A stretch of DNA of 64,000 bases from Parasalinivibrio latis (GCF_036825535.1 NZ_CP098813.1:1798001-1862000), one strand, 5' to 3'. Positions 18,069 through 28,044 are shown, counted from the stretch's first letter. Made by a program: numbers and translations. The notes: a model not told the origin generated them from the sequence alone.

Positions 18069-19503
18069 CAGTTCTCCCGGATTCCGCAATCCGAACTGTT
18101 GTACTGCGGGTTTGGACATAACCGAAGATCGCTTCCTGTCCCTTTTCTCGCCCAAACCCGGATAACCCTACCCCTCCAAACGGCGTCTCCACGCCACCGG
18201 CAAACCACTCATTGACGAAAACCTGTCCCCCCCGGAGTTGCCGGGCAACGCGGAGAGCGTCATTCAGATTTTCACCGAAAACTCCGGCGACAAGCCCAAA
18301 CTCGGTTCCGTTTGCAATGCCAATGGCTTCCTGTTCAGATTTGAACGGCATAATGACAATAACCGGCCCAAAAATTTCCTGCCGGGCGATATCCAATTCA
18401 GGGGTAGCTTCTATCACGGTCGGTAATACAAAAAAGCCGTTTGTGTCCAGAGCTGCGTCGCCTGTCAGAACGTTCGCTCCATCGTCCCGTGCTTTGTCTA
18501 TCATCTGTAATACCCGGGTTTGCTGTTCCCTTGAAATCAGCGGTGTGATATCTGGTTGATGCTCCCCGTGGCCGATAGAGAGACCGGAAGCAAGTTCCGT
18601 TACAGCGCGTTTTATTTCTTCATACCGGCTTTCGTGGACGACCAACCGGGACATGGCTGAACATACCTGCCCGGCGTTAAAAAAAATACCGGTTTTTACG
18701 CTTTGAATTAGGTTGGAAAGGTCTGCGTCTTCCAATACAACAGCCGCTGATTTTCCACCTAATTCCATCACTGAAGGGGTGACGCTTGATGCTGAATCCG
18801 CCAATATCCGTTTGCCTGTTGCCACCGATCCGGTAAACACAATTTGATCTGTCAAACAATGCCTCACCAGGTGCGCGCCAACCTCTTTACCCTCACCACA
18901 AATAAGCTGCAATGCCCCACTTGGAAACCCGGCATCCAGAATCGCATTGAATAACATTGTCATTGCCAGTGGTGACAGCTCCGGTGACTTCACGACTACC
19001 GCATTTCCGGCAGCCAGTGCCGGAGCCAGAGAGCGAGCACAAATAGACACAGGAAAATTCCAGGGTACAATTTGTACAGACACACCAAAGGGCAGATATT
19101 CGGTAAAGTTGATATATCCGTCACCGAGCGGCACCGACGTACCTTCGATTTTGTCTGCCAACCCGGCGTAATATTCAAAGTACCGTGCAGCTTCGAGGAA
19201 TTCATCCTTGGCGTCTGCCAGCGTTTTTCCATTCTCCCGGCAAAGCACAAGCGCAGCATCATCAGCAATATCCCGGATTGCCACCGCAGCTTTTAACATC
19301 CATCCTGAACGCATTGCCGGGCGCACTTTTGTCATCGAACCACTTTCAACACACTTTTGCGCCGCAGACATTGCCTGCTCTGCGTCGTCTATGCCTGCCA
19401 GCGCAATGGTCGCGTATGGCTCTCCGGTAGCAGGATTGTTTACTGTCAGTATCGATTCAGAATCGCGCCATTTACCGTCAATAAAATTGAGGTAGTGTTT
19501 CAT
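18049..19503 (-). CDS. Aldehyde dehydrogenase (NAD(P)-dependent)
   Basis: The protein has 484 residues, the usual family size. The catalytic cysteine lies in FNAGQVCSAMSR, the general-base glutamate in VMELGGKSAAV, and the cofactor region is VFTGSVATGKR. It resembles betaine-aldehyde and gamma-aminobutyraldehyde dehydrogenases. Its start overlaps the Rieske gene stop (ATGA), so it is made in step. It would oxidise the aldehyde released by the oxygenase or the FAD oxidase. Confidence 0.9.
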   Translation of the reverse strand: MKHYLNFIDGKWRDSESILTVNNPATGEPYATIALAGIDDAEQAMSAAQKCVESGSMTKVRPAMRSGWMLKAAVAIRDIADDAALVLCRENGKTLADAKDEFLEAARYFEYYAGLADKIEGTSVPLGDGYINFTEYLPFGVSVQIVPWNFPVSICARSLAPALAAGNAVVVKSPELSPLAMTMLFNAILDAGFPSGALQLICGEGKEVGAHLVRHCLTDQIVFTGSVATGKRILADSASSVTPSVMELGGKSAAVVLEDADLSNLIQSVKTGIFFNAGQVCSAMSRLVVHESRYEEIKRAVTELASGLSIGHGEHQPDITPLISREQQTRVLQMIDKARDDGANVLTGDAALDTNGFFVLPTVIEATPELDIARQEIFGPVIVIMPFKSEQEAIGIANGTEFGLVAGVFGENLNDALRVARQLRGGQVFVNEWFAGGVETPFGGVGLSGFGREKGQEAIFGYVQTRSTTVRIAESGRTDDSSAE

Positions 19504-20693
19504 TCAATATTCTCCAACGCCGTTTTCACCCGGGTAGCCAGCCACTTTTGGAAAAAATGCGTCGGCAAGTCCATTTCTGGAGAAAATGCACCGCCCCCAA
19601 AACCGGGAGATTGCCGCCCCATCTGCATCCCTTCAACGGCAGAAATGTCCTCGCCAAATACCACCCGCCATGATTCCAGCGTAGCAGCCCGGCAATCGGC
19701 ATACCTGTCACTAATGGCTTCATCACCGACATAAAAAATGCGTAGGTGTTCAACGCTTTTTCCTGAGCTTTTCGGCTCCACCACCATGGCAAACGCGTGA
19801 TCCGCCTGAATACCAAGGAGCACATTAGGGAAACACGCGACATATTCAGCATGTCGGATTTTGTCGCGGGGCCAGGCTGGAAATACAGGCAGCTGAGTGC
19901 CAGCAGTATCCGAAAGGTTGTAGGCTAAGCTCCCCTGCCCGGCGAAACTGTCCCCAAACATAATGTTGTAGTGGTCTTCAAGGCGCGAGTAGGTATTAAG
20001 AGAAGGATGGACCCAGGGCAGATGGTACGCTTCGCAGTAGTTCTCCACAGCAAGCTTCCAGTTACATGCCACTTCAATTTCTAGGTTTTCTCCGGCCTCG
20101 CTCTGGCGCATCAAATCCAGGCCATTCTCGCCAACAAACGCTTTCCAACGCTGCGCCAGCGGGAGAATAAAGTCTTCAAAAGGTTCAGCCTCTCCGGAAA
20201 GATTAACAAAAACCAATCCCATCCAGACCGTTGTTCGAAGCGGTTTCAGACCATGTTTTTCACAACGGAATCGCTCATCGCGGTGTTGGTTCATTCCGCC
20301 GATATGCGGTGTACCCACCAGCTTGCCGTTAAGGTCATACGCCCATGAGTGGTAGGGACAACAAATCATTCCCTTCAGTTCACCGGCCTCTTTTACCAGC
20401 TTCATTCCCCGGTGGCTGCAAACATTATGGAATACCTGAATCTCACCTTCCCGATTGCGGATGATAAGAAGCGGAAGCCCCATAAAATCAACCGGCTTCA
20501 CATAAGCATTTTGGGGTAGATCCCCAGCAAATCCGATGCAGGTCCAGGAAGGGCCGAATACGTTGTCTCGCTCGAAAGCAAAATAGACATCACTTGTGTA
20601 GGCATCGTTGGGCATTCCATGTGCTTCGCTGATGGGCTGCAACACGCCTTCGATTTGCTTTAAAGGAATGCGGGAATCACCGGTTCTTTCCAT
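19500..20693 (-). CDS. Rieske non-haem iron oxygenase, alpha subunit (N-demethylase-like)
   Basis: This 397-residue protein has a Rieske [2Fe-2S] domain with Cys92-x-His94 and Cys112-x2-His115 (CSHRG, CPYHSW). The catalytic domain has the mononuclear-iron motif ENYCEAYHLPWVH. The family includes glycine betaine, stachydrine and carnitine oxygenases. No reductase gene lies in the operon, so electrons must come from a protein encoded elsewhere. It is first in a three-gene operon with overlapping reading frames, under a LysR gene on the same strand. The substrate is inferred to be a quaternary or secondary amine. Confidence 0.87.
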   Translation of the reverse strand: MERTGDSRIPLKQIEGVLQPISEAHGMPNDAYTSDVYFAFERDNVFGPSWTCIGFAGDLPQNAYVKPVDFMGLPLLIIRNREGEIQVFHNVCSHRGMKLVKEAGELKGMICCPYHSWAYDLNGKLVGTPHIGGMNQHRDERFRCEKHGLKPLRTTVWMGLVFVNLSGEAEPFEDFILPLAQRWKAFVGENGLDLMRQSEAGENLEIEVACNWKLAVENYCEAYHLPWVHPSLNTYSRLEDHYNIMFGDSFAGQGSLAYNLSDTAGTQLPVFPAWPRDKIRHAEYVACFPNVLLGIQADHAFAMVVEPKSSGKSVEHLRIFYVGDEAISDRYADCRAATLESWRVVFGEDISAVEGMQMGRQSPGFGGGAFSPEMDLPTHFFQKWLATRVKTALENIE

Positions 20694-20928
20694 GACATAC
20701 TCTCCGTGAAACTAAAACACAGACTTGAACTGGCCTGTTTGGCCTCAATTAACGGAAAATATGGGTCATGCGACTGAAAACCGACAAACGACTTTCTCGC
20801 CTTCCATTCATGAGTTTTTATCATGGATGACAAGGGATGATTTTATTGCTTTAATTCAATGATTTAAATTGACGCAAAAACTATATAAATCTCCCCAAAA
20901 CCAGCAATGTCGTTTTTAAGCATGACAA

Positions 20929-20952
20929 TGACGCATCTTGTGTTTTGCGTCA
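20929..20952. promoter_or_regulatory. Inverted repeat upstream of the Rieske operon
   Basis: Arms TGACGCA (20929-20935) and TGCGTCA (20946-20952) are separated by ten bases, and a third TGACGCA lies at 20870-20876. The set lies 177-259 bp upstream of the Rieske start and the right arm touches the end of the LysR gene. It may be a regulator site; no T-run supports a terminator. Confidence 0.4.
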
Positions 20953-21882
20953 GGACATGCGCAACCCCTTGTTGCCGACCTTCTGAGGTATCTGTTCCAA
21001 CATCCATTTACGGAAGCGCTTAACACCGGAGGGCACAACACCACGGTTTCTTGGTTCAAGCATCAGGAAATTGGAGTCTGAAATTAGCACCTGGTCAACG
21101 GGCCGAACCAATTCGCCATTTTGCAGATAAGTGTCCACCAGCGAGCCCCACGCAAGTGCTATCCCCTGCCCGTTAATCGCCGCCTGAAGAAGCATTGGAT
21201 AGTTGTTAATATTCATCCGGCTTCGCGGGGGGACATTGGGAAGCCCGACCGCGCTGAACCAATCCGGCCAGTTAACCCAATCCCGTTGGGATTCATCCAG
21301 ACAAAGCAACGTTTTGCTGAATACGTCCTCAGGCGATCCCATCTCGCCGAGGCGCTCAAGGTAACCGGGGCTACAAACCGGGAAGACTTCTTCCGGGAAC
21401 AGAACAGTCGAGTCCATTCCCTGGGGTGGATGGCGAAAATAAAACAGCGCAAAATCGCAATCTAACCGGCGAAGGTCGACAGCGTAATCCGACGCAAGTA
21501 TCCGCAAATCAATGTCTTCATTTTCACTTTGGAACTGCGCAACTTTCGGAAGCAACCAGAGAGAGGCAATCGCATTTGTTGTCGCTACTGTCACTTGCTG
21601 ATCGCCCTGCCAGCGTTTTATCTCTCCGGTAGCCTGCGCCACATCCCACAATGCCCGGTTGATATTCTGATAATACTGAAGGCCTGAGGGGGTCAGATAA
21701 ATACCCCGGTTAGCACGGGAAAACAGTTCGATCCCAAGATACTCTTCCAGATGCTTTACCTGGCGACTGATTGCTCCCTGGGTGACATGCAGTTCCGTCG
21801 CAGCCAAGGTAAAACTCAGATGCCTAGCAGCAGCTTCAAATGCAATAAGGCTATTCATCGGAGGTAAAGGCTTAATTTTCAT
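20950..21882 (-). CDS. LysR-family regulator (GcvA-like)
   Basis: The protein has 310 residues from the ATG at 21882. The N-terminal winged helix-turn-helix is typical of GcvA-like members (SLIAFEAAARHLSFTLAA...VTQGAISRQVKHLE). The C-terminal part is the LysR effector-binding domain. It lies 256 bp upstream of the Rieske/ALDH/FAD operon in the same direction and is the natural candidate for its activator. A GTG twelve bases earlier is an alternative start. Confidence 0.88.
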   Translation of the reverse strand: MKIKPLPPMNSLIAFEAAARHLSFTLAATELHVTQGAISRQVKHLEEYLGIELFSRANRGIYLTPSGLQYYQNINRALWDVAQATGEIKRWQGDQQVTVATTNAIASLWLLPKVAQFQSENEDIDLRILASDYAVDLRRLDCDFALFYFRHPPQGMDSTVLFPEEVFPVCSPGYLERLGEMGSPEDVFSKTLLCLDESQRDWVNWPDWFSAVGLPNVPPRSRMNINNYPMLLQAAINGQGIALAWGSLVDTYLQNGELVRPVDQVLISDSNFLMLEPRNRGVVPSGVKRFRKWMLEQIPQKVGNKGLRMS

Positions 21883-22205
21883 TGTCACCCACACTGCAAA
21901 TCGTTAGGCATCTCTTTTGAAAGCATATTCCGACCGTATAAAACAACGCGTTCCGATAACGGAAATCATCACAAAATTGCAGAACCGGTCACTATTTTGA
22001 CTGGCAATCTCCTGTTTTAACTGCATTTATGCTCAACCAAACACCCATTCATACTGTTCAATGCCTTTAAGCAGAACCGCGACAGTAAAAACTATTGATT
22101 GAAGCCCCAGCCCAAAAGCCTCAGAATGGCGGACTTTCTTCCCGGAAGCACCTACCGAACCTCTCGGCTTGCCTCCCTCGCTGTAACCAACAGAGAATTA
22201 AAAAC
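21883..22205. other. Intergenic region with long leader before rhlE
   Basis: This 323-bp stretch lies between the LysR start and the helicase start, which diverge, so it holds both promoters. I see no clear gene or strong hairpin. Part may be a long 5' leader of the helicase mRNA, as is common for cold-shock helicases; this is inference. Confidence 0.4.
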
Positions 22206-23681
22206 ATGGGTTTTACCTCGTTAGGCCTTTCTGCTCCTATCCTGAAAGCGATTGAAGAACAGGAATACACCACGCCTTCCCCCATTCAGGCACAGGCCAT
22301 TCCTGCCATCCTTGACGGAAACGATGTCATGGCAGCAGCCCAGACCGGAACCGGCAAAACAGCCGGGTTCACCCTTCCAATCCTGGAGAGGCTAAGCGAT
22401 GGGCCCCGTGTTAAAAGCAACCATATCCGCGCTCTGATCCTTACCCCAACCCGTGAGCTTGCCGCACAGATTCATGAAAATGTGGTGAACTACAGCCGCC
22501 ACATGCGACTGCGCTCCACGGTGGTATTCGGCGGTGTAAAAATCAACCCGCAGATGATGAACCTTCGCAAGGGCTGTGACATCCTCGTTGCCACCCCTGG
22601 CCGCTTGCTTGACCTGTACAGCCAGAATGCGATTAAGTTCTCACAGCTTGAAGTACTGGTACTGGATGAAGCTGACCGCATGTTGGATATGGGCTTTATC
22701 CGAGATATCCGCAAGATCCTTGATCTGCTGCCAAAACAGCGCCAGAACCTGATGTTCTCGGCCACTTTCTCAGACGACATCCGCCAACTGGCAAAAGGCC
22801 TGGTGAACAACCCGGTCGAAATTTCGGTGACACCGGCCAACTCGACTGCCCGCACTGTTGAACAATGTATCTACCCGGCTGACAAAAAGAAGAAATCAGC
22901 CATGCTGGCGAAGCTGATCCACGACGGCAACTGGCAACAGGTTCTGGTATTCAGCCGCACTAAACACGGTGCAAACCGTCTTGCCCGTTTCCTGCACGCT
23001 AACGATATCACCGCGGCAGCAATCCATGGTGACAAGAGCCAGGGTGCACGTACCAAAGCCCTGGCTGATTTTAAGTCTGGCAATGTTCGTGTATTGGTAG
23101 CAACAGACATCGCTGCGCGTGGTATCGACATTCCCCAACTGCCACAGGTTGTGAACTTCGACCTGCCACACGTGTCTGAAGACTATGTGCACCGTATTGG
23201 CCGCACCGGTCGTGCAGGTGAGGTGGGTATGGCTGTTTCTCTGGTGTGCGCTGAAGAAGCAAGCGAGCTGTTTGGTATTGAACGACTGATTAAGCAGGTA
23301 CTGCCACGCATCGATCTGGACGGTTTCAAACCAACTACCGCCCTGCCTGAGTCAAAACTGGATACCCGCCCTATTAAACCAAAGAAACCGAAGAAGCCTA
23401 AAAAGCCAAAGGTGAACGGTTCAGCAAATAACGCTGACAATAGCCAGGGACCAAAACCTGCTTCAAACAAACCACGCCGCTTTGACGACAAAAACCGTTC
23501 AGGCAGCAATGGTCAAAACCGTGGTAACCAGAACCGCAGTGCAAACCGCAATAACAACGCCGGTCGGGCTGCCAGCAGTGAAAACCGCGAAAACACAGGT
23601 GGCAACGCCAGGCCATCCCGGAAGCCACAGCGCCGGCCAAACAACGGCAAAGCTCGCACATCTAACTCGAGCCAGGCTTAA
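22206..23681 (+). CDS. rhlE: DEAD-box ATP-dependent RNA helicase RhlE
   Basis: From the ATG at 22206 the protein has 491 residues and opens with the Q-motif region (GFTSLGL...YTTPSPIQAQAIP). It carries Walker A AQTGTGKT (45-52), PTRELA, TPGR, DEAD, SAT and HRIGRTGRAG in the expected order. The C-terminal third is a basic, Asn/Arg/Lys/Gly-rich tail with repeated KKPKKP, typical of RhlE proteins that act on ribosome assembly or mRNA decay. An upstream extension of 37 codons is open but has no helicase features. A terminator follows. Confidence 0.92.
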   Translation: MGFTSLGLSAPILKAIEEQEYTTPSPIQAQAIPAILDGNDVMAAAQTGTGKTAGFTLPILERLSDGPRVKSNHIRALILTPTRELAAQIHENVVNYSRHMRLRSTVVFGGVKINPQMMNLRKGCDILVATPGRLLDLYSQNAIKFSQLEVLVLDEADRMLDMGFIRDIRKILDLLPKQRQNLMFSATFSDDIRQLAKGLVNNPVEISVTPANSTARTVEQCIYPADKKKKSAMLAKLIHDGNWQQVLVFSRTKHGANRLARFLHANDITAAAIHGDKSQGARTKALADFKSGNVRVLVATDIAARGIDIPQLPQVVNFDLPHVSEDYVHRIGRTGRAGEVGMAVSLVCAEEASELFGIERLIKQVLPRIDLDGFKPTTALPESKLDTRPIKPKKPKKPKKPKVNGSANNADNSQGPKPASNKPRRFDDKNRSGSNGQNRGNQNRSANRNNNAGRAASSENRENTGGNARPSRKPQRRPNNGKARTSNSSQA

Positions 23682-23708
23682 AACTGCATACCGGTAATTT
23701 GCTACATG

Positions 23709-23734
23709 GCCGCATTTCTCAATGCGGCTTTTTT
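23709..23734 (+). terminator. Intrinsic terminator of rhlE
   Basis: An 8-bp stem GCCGCATT with complement, a four-base loop and a run of six Ts. The rest of the gap to 24002 shows nothing I recognise. Confidence 0.85.
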
Positions 23735-24002
23735 GTGTAAGCAAGAACCAGTTGCCCCCAACTCACCACACATGGCAAAAGACTGACCATTCCCGCCCTT
23801 TAAGCGGCGTACTTATTCATCGTTCCTATCTTTTAACTGTCCTTTTTGGAAGCTCATCGCAAACTGCCGATTGAAACTGCGTTAATCCCAGCTCACTTTA
23901 CGAAATCACTCTCAAGGGGATTACGTGGCGGGTGTCATTCCAAGCTCAGTCATTACCGTTTTCAAAAGGGAGAAAAACAGAAATCGATAAGAGGGAAATA
24001 CC

Positions 24003-24854
24003 ATGGCAAAAGTTATTGTTCTGATTCACGGACGCTCACAAAAACCGGACATTGAAACCCTGACCGCAGGCTGGAAAAGCGCCATCAATGAGGGATTGTT
24101 GCATAGTACTACTCTGCCCTCCCTAAAAGGCGTGAAAGTAGAAATGGTTTATTACGCTGATCTTCACTATACCAATGGCCCGGTTGCTGATAGTGACAAT
24201 GAAGAACCTTATTTGAAAGCTGAACCCGGCAGCATCCGGCGCTACAAGCTTGGGTTGATTGATCGCTTGCGCCGTACCGCCACAAACTGGTTCGATACCC
24301 CTATCGACTGGCTGGAAGAACACAGTAAGGTGTTTTCCACACTGGCACGTAAAATCGCCAAGAAAATGCTGAAAGATTTGGGTAAGTACTATTCACAGCC
24401 CACTTTTAAAACAAGTGTCGACAACCGCCTGCGCGATGTGTTGGTGGAAAACAAGGACAATGAAATCATCCTGGTTTCTCATTCCATGGGCACCATTGTC
24501 GCCTACGAGGTTCTTCGTAAATTGGGCCGTGATAACCAAGTGAAAGATTTCCAACTTGAACATTGGATTACATTAGGCTCGCCGTTGGGTATTTCCGCTG
24601 TCCAAGGCAATATTATCAACACCCATAACCGGCTCAGAACCCCTTCCTGTGTGAGGGCAAGCTGGGTAAATTTTTCAGACCCCGGAGATTTTGTCTGCCT
24701 GGATACCCACCTTGCCGATGATTACGAGGCAAACAGTACCAAGATTGGTGTAAAAGACATTCTGGTCTGTAATGACTACCCGAACAACGAACACAAATCG
24801 TATGGTTACCTGAGAACACCGGAATTCTCTGAGCACCTTGCATCGTTGTTGTAA
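24003..24854 (+). CDS. Alpha/beta-hydrolase family protein
   Basis: This 283-residue protein begins with KVIVLIHGRSQKP, the first strand and oxyanion loop of an alpha/beta hydrolase. The nucleophile elbow is SHSMGT near residue 161. A candidate acid (DPGDFV) and a His (NNEHKSY) lie in the expected order downstream. There is no signal peptide, so it is cytoplasmic. GAGGG lies before the start. It is a single gene and I cannot tell whether it is an esterase, a lipase or another hydrolase. Confidence 0.78.
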   Translation: MAKVIVLIHGRSQKPDIETLTAGWKSAINEGLLHSTTLPSLKGVKVEMVYYADLHYTNGPVADSDNEEPYLKAEPGSIRRYKLGLIDRLRRTATNWFDTPIDWLEEHSKVFSTLARKIAKKMLKDLGKYYSQPTFKTSVDNRLRDVLVENKDNEIILVSHSMGTIVAYEVLRKLGRDNQVKDFQLEHWITLGSPLGISAVQGNIINTHNRLRTPSCVRASWVNFSDPGDFVCLDTHLADDYEANSTKIGVKDILVCNDYPNNEHKSYGYLRTPEFSEHLASLL

Positions 24855-24938
24855 AAACCTCAATACAAAGGTCTGGTGTAAATTTCAGAAGCCGGCGCAA
24901 CGTCGGTTTCTGGCCGAAACTACAAACAGCCTCACCGG

Positions 24939-25253
24939 TTAACGATAAAACACTACCAGCCATACCGTTATTTCGTCCGGCGCCGTCTCAATGACCCGGT
25001 GTCGCTCGTGGGCGTTGATGTTGATGTAATCCCCATGATTCAGTCGCACCTTGCGCCCGTCATCAAACTCAATGATTCCGTATCCTGAAAGTACCAACAC
25101 CCATTCGTTATCATCCTGATCGTACCATTCACCTTCCACAGTACTTTGTCCATGGGAGATAATCCGCTCAATGCGTATATTTTGAGTAGAAACAATGTCT
25201 TCAAAAATTTCGTCCGGGATGAATTGGGGGATCTTGCTCAGAAGGTTGGGCAT
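24939..25253 (-). CDS. Cupin-domain protein
   Basis: This small protein of about 104 residues has a single cupin barrel: motif 1 around ISHGQSTVEGEWYDQDDNEWVLVLSG and motif 2 with HGDYININAHERHRV. Such proteins are usually metal-binding and cytoplasmic, and many have no known reaction. The start chosen matches where relatives begin; a TTG 39 bases upstream has a better spaced GGGAAA and cannot be excluded. It stands alone between the hydrolase gene and the gluconate-type block. Confidence 0.78.
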   Translation of the reverse strand: MPNLLSKIPQFIPDEIFEDIVSTQNIRIERIISHGQSTVEGEWYDQDDNEWVLVLSGYGIIEFDDGRKVRLNHGDYININAHERHRVIETAPDEITVWLVVFYR

Positions 25254-25387
25254 GGGTAATGTAAAAATTCCTGTTGGTTGGCTTTGTTTCAATTTTCCCT
25301 ATATGAAAGTGTTTTTGAGTATTACAATTAGCCGCTTGTTTGGTTTACAGCAATTCAAACAGTTTTTGTAATTTAATAAACAACAAG

Positions 25388-26389
25388 TTACAAGCTTTCT
25401 CCAAATGAGATCTCAAATCCCAAGTCAAAAACACGTTGGGTTATCCTCTTACCTTTAAGGCGAGCTAGTAATTCTTGTGCTGCTACTTGCCCTATCCGCT
25501 CTCTGGGAGTAATTACAGTCGCAAGCTTTGGTACCATAACCCGACTGATGTCTAAACCATGAAATCCGGCAATCCCAATGTCATGGGGAACTTTTATTCC
25601 CAGCCTATGGCACTCGTATGTCGCTCCAACGGCTAGATCATCGTTGGTACAGAATATTCCGTCGGCCTCGGGATATTTATCAATCATACGATGAAGTAAC
25701 TTCGTCCCAAGTGTAAAAGAAGATGCTTCCTCTGTCTGTAAGCTAATAGGAAGCAAATTGTGTTCTAGCATCGCTTCTTCATACCCTTGCATTTTTAAAC
25801 GAGTTCGTACGTCCATCCGAGCTGCAAAATAAACGATTTTTCGTCGTTTCTTTTCTATCATTGCTTTTGTCATCTCTTTTGCAGCAGCTTGGTTGTCTAG
25901 TCCAACAGCTTGGTCTATTGGGGGCGAAACTGTATCCATTATCTCGACGACTGGTACACCTGTAGTTTGTATCATTTTCCTCACTTTTTCTGTATGGAAA
26001 GATTCTGAGAGGATCACACCATCTACATTGTATGACAGCAAAGAGGCAATACTTTTTTCTTCTAGCATTTCACTATAACTATAGTGAGCCAGCATTGTTT
26101 GATATCCGGCAGGTTCAGTGATGCTCTCGATACCACGGATAACTTCAGCAAAAACCTGATTAGTTAACGATGGGACTAATACGCCGATAGCATTGCTCTT
26201 TGCTTTGGACAAAATATCTGGCACTCGATTGGGGATATAACCCGACTCTTCAACAGCTTGATCAATTTTCACTTGTAGTGACTTGGACACCAGCGTTGGG
26301 TCACGCAGATAACGACTGACCGTCATCTTAGTGACGCCTACTAAATCGGCAACATCCTGCAATGTTGGTCGTTTCTTTTTAATCACCAT
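25388..26389 (-). CDS. gntR: LacI-family gluconate-type repressor (GntR-like)
   Basis: The protein has 333 residues. The N-terminal LacI helix-turn-helix reads LQDVADLVGVTKMTVSRYLRDP, and the sugar-binding domain contains NDDLAVGATYECHRLGI and ends IGQVAAQELLARL, close to GntR proteins that sense gluconate. It is the last gene of a block containing a TRAP transporter, gluconokinase and a 6-phosphogluconate dehydrogenase-like enzyme. Its likely operators are the two ATGTTA/TAACAT palindromes upstream of dctP. Confidence 0.88.
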   Translation of the reverse strand: MVIKKKRPTLQDVADLVGVTKMTVSRYLRDPTLVSKSLQVKIDQAVEESGYIPNRVPDILSKAKSNAIGVLVPSLTNQVFAEVIRGIESITEPAGYQTMLAHYSYSEMLEEKSIASLLSYNVDGVILSESFHTEKVRKMIQTTGVPVVEIMDTVSPPIDQAVGLDNQAAAKEMTKAMIEKKRRKIVYFAARMDVRTRLKMQGYEEAMLEHNLLPISLQTEEASSFTLGTKLLHRMIDKYPEADGIFCTNDDLAVGATYECHRLGIKVPHDIGIAGFHGLDISRVMVPKLATVITPRERIGQVAAQELLARLKGKRITQRVFDLGFEISFGESL

Positions 26390-26533
26390 TTTCCAAAGTC
26401 ACTCCAATTTCCCTGCACTCGTTCAAAATGTTAATCATATTGACAACTGATTAATCTCTATTTCTAGGTAGTGACATTCAAGTCAAAATGAAAAATATGT
26501 TTTAGGCCGGGTATCAGCCAGTTAGAAAAATGA

Positions 26534-28021
26534 CTAAATATAAACTTCTTTTCGCGATGACTCACTCCAAAGGAAGTGGAACTTTTGTTCCTCAGGATGA
26601 TCAATTCGCGAATATGTATGTGAACCAAAATAGTCTCTCTGAGCTTGCAACAAGTTTGATGGTAGTTTCTTACTGCAGAATGCATCAAAATAATTTAACG
26701 CAGAGCTGAGACCTGCACAGCTGACTCCAAGTAAATTGGCACTAGCAACAGTTCTTCGCCAATTAAGCTGTCGATTAAACAGCTCTTCACTGAAAAAGGG
26801 ATCCAGCAAAAGGCTATCCAAACTTGGGTTTTTCACATAGGCCTCAGCAATTGACTGCAAGAAAACAGCACGAATAATACACCCTGCTCGCCATATCTTC
26901 GCTATTGCAGCATAATCAAGTTCCCATCCCTGTTCACTTGCTGTCATTTTCATCAGATTAAAACCTTGAGCATAAGCGCACAGTTTGGAACAGTAAAGCG
27001 CATCATGTAATTGTTCGATCGCATTAGTTTTATCAATTTCAAATGAAGACTCAATAACTACATCTATGGAATTAGCCACTTTCATTCGCTGAACTTTTAA
27101 TCCACTTAATGATCGTGCAAAAACAGCCTGTGTAATTGTTGGAGCTGGACAACCGACTTGTAAACTCTCAACAGCACTCCATAGACCAGTCCCTTTCTGA
27201 CCAGCTATATCGCAAATCATATCCACAAGGGGTGTCTTAGTCTTTGGATCTACCTGTTGGAGGATATCCACACTAATTTCCATAAGATAACTATTGAGGA
27301 CACCTGTATTCCATTTTTTAAATATATTTCCAATCTCATGAGCTGATAAGTTGAGAACTTGGCGCAAATATTGGTAGGCCTCACAGATGAGTTGCATATC
27401 TGCATACTCGATACCATTGTGAACCATTTTCACATAATGACCAGCGCCTTCGGGACCAATGTAAGCAGCACATGGTTCCCCTTCACTACCCGTAGGAACC
27501 GGTTGACCATATGAATCTACCTTCGCAGAAATTGATTCCCACATAGGTTTTATCTGTTGCCAGGCAATAGCATTGCCGCTCGCCATCAAAGAGGGTCCAA
27601 AACGAGCCCCCATTTCACCACCAGAGACTGCAGTACAAAAAAATGTAAGCTTTCCAAGGTATTTTTTACCTCGTTCAACGCTGTCCGTCCATAGGCTATT
27701 GCCGGTATCTATCACAATGTCATCAGAGGTGAGCCCTTCTTTTAGCAGTTCATCAATCACATTCTCAATCGCTTTTCCTGCAGGAACTGAAAGTGCAATT
27801 ACCCGGGGAGCTCTCAGCTTAGACAATACATCTTTTAGAGACTTTGCTTTTAAAAAACACCCTCGGTTCAATTTCAATGAGTCTGTAAGCGTTTTGTCGA
27901 CAAGTGTAGTATTCAGGTCAAAACCTACCACATCATATTGGTTATCCAATAAATTTAATGCAAGGTTTCTTCCAATTACTCCCAGCCCCACTATGGCTAT
28001 ATTGGCAAAAGATAAAGACAT
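26534..28021 (-). CDS. gnd: 6-phosphogluconate dehydrogenase, divergent, possibly NAD-dependent
   Basis: This 495-residue protein has a Rossmann motif GLGVIGRNLALN, the catalytic region KMVHNGIEYADMQLI and the C-terminal AQRDYFGSHTY motif of 6-phosphogluconate dehydrogenases. It departs from the E. coli type: FDLN replaces the NADP-binding FNRS/T, SGGEMGA replaces SGGEEGA, and GTGLW replaces GTGKW. An Asp after the second strand suggests NAD rather than NADP. With gluconokinase it would convert gluconate through 6-phosphogluconate to ribulose-5-phosphate and CO2. Base composition is AT-richer than that of flanking core genes. Confidence 0.82.
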   Translation of the reverse strand: MSLSFANIAIVGLGVIGRNLALNLLDNQYDVVGFDLNTTLVDKTLTDSLKLNRGCFLKAKSLKDVLSKLRAPRVIALSVPAGKAIENVIDELLKEGLTSDDIVIDTGNSLWTDSVERGKKYLGKLTFFCTAVSGGEMGARFGPSLMASGNAIAWQQIKPMWESISAKVDSYGQPVPTGSEGEPCAAYIGPEGAGHYVKMVHNGIEYADMQLICEAYQYLRQVLNLSAHEIGNIFKKWNTGVLNSYLMEISVDILQQVDPKTKTPLVDMICDIAGQKGTGLWSAVESLQVGCPAPTITQAVFARSLSGLKVQRMKVANSIDVVIESSFEIDKTNAIEQLHDALYCSKLCAYAQGFNLMKMTASEQGWELDYAAIAKIWRAGCIIRAVFLQSIAEAYVKNPSLDSLLLDPFFSEELFNRQLNWRRTVASANLLGVSCAGLSSALNYFDAFCSKKLPSNLLQAQRDYFGSHTYSRIDHPEEQKFHFLWSESSRKEVYI

Positions 28022-28044
28022 ATATATTTCCTTAAATCAACATC

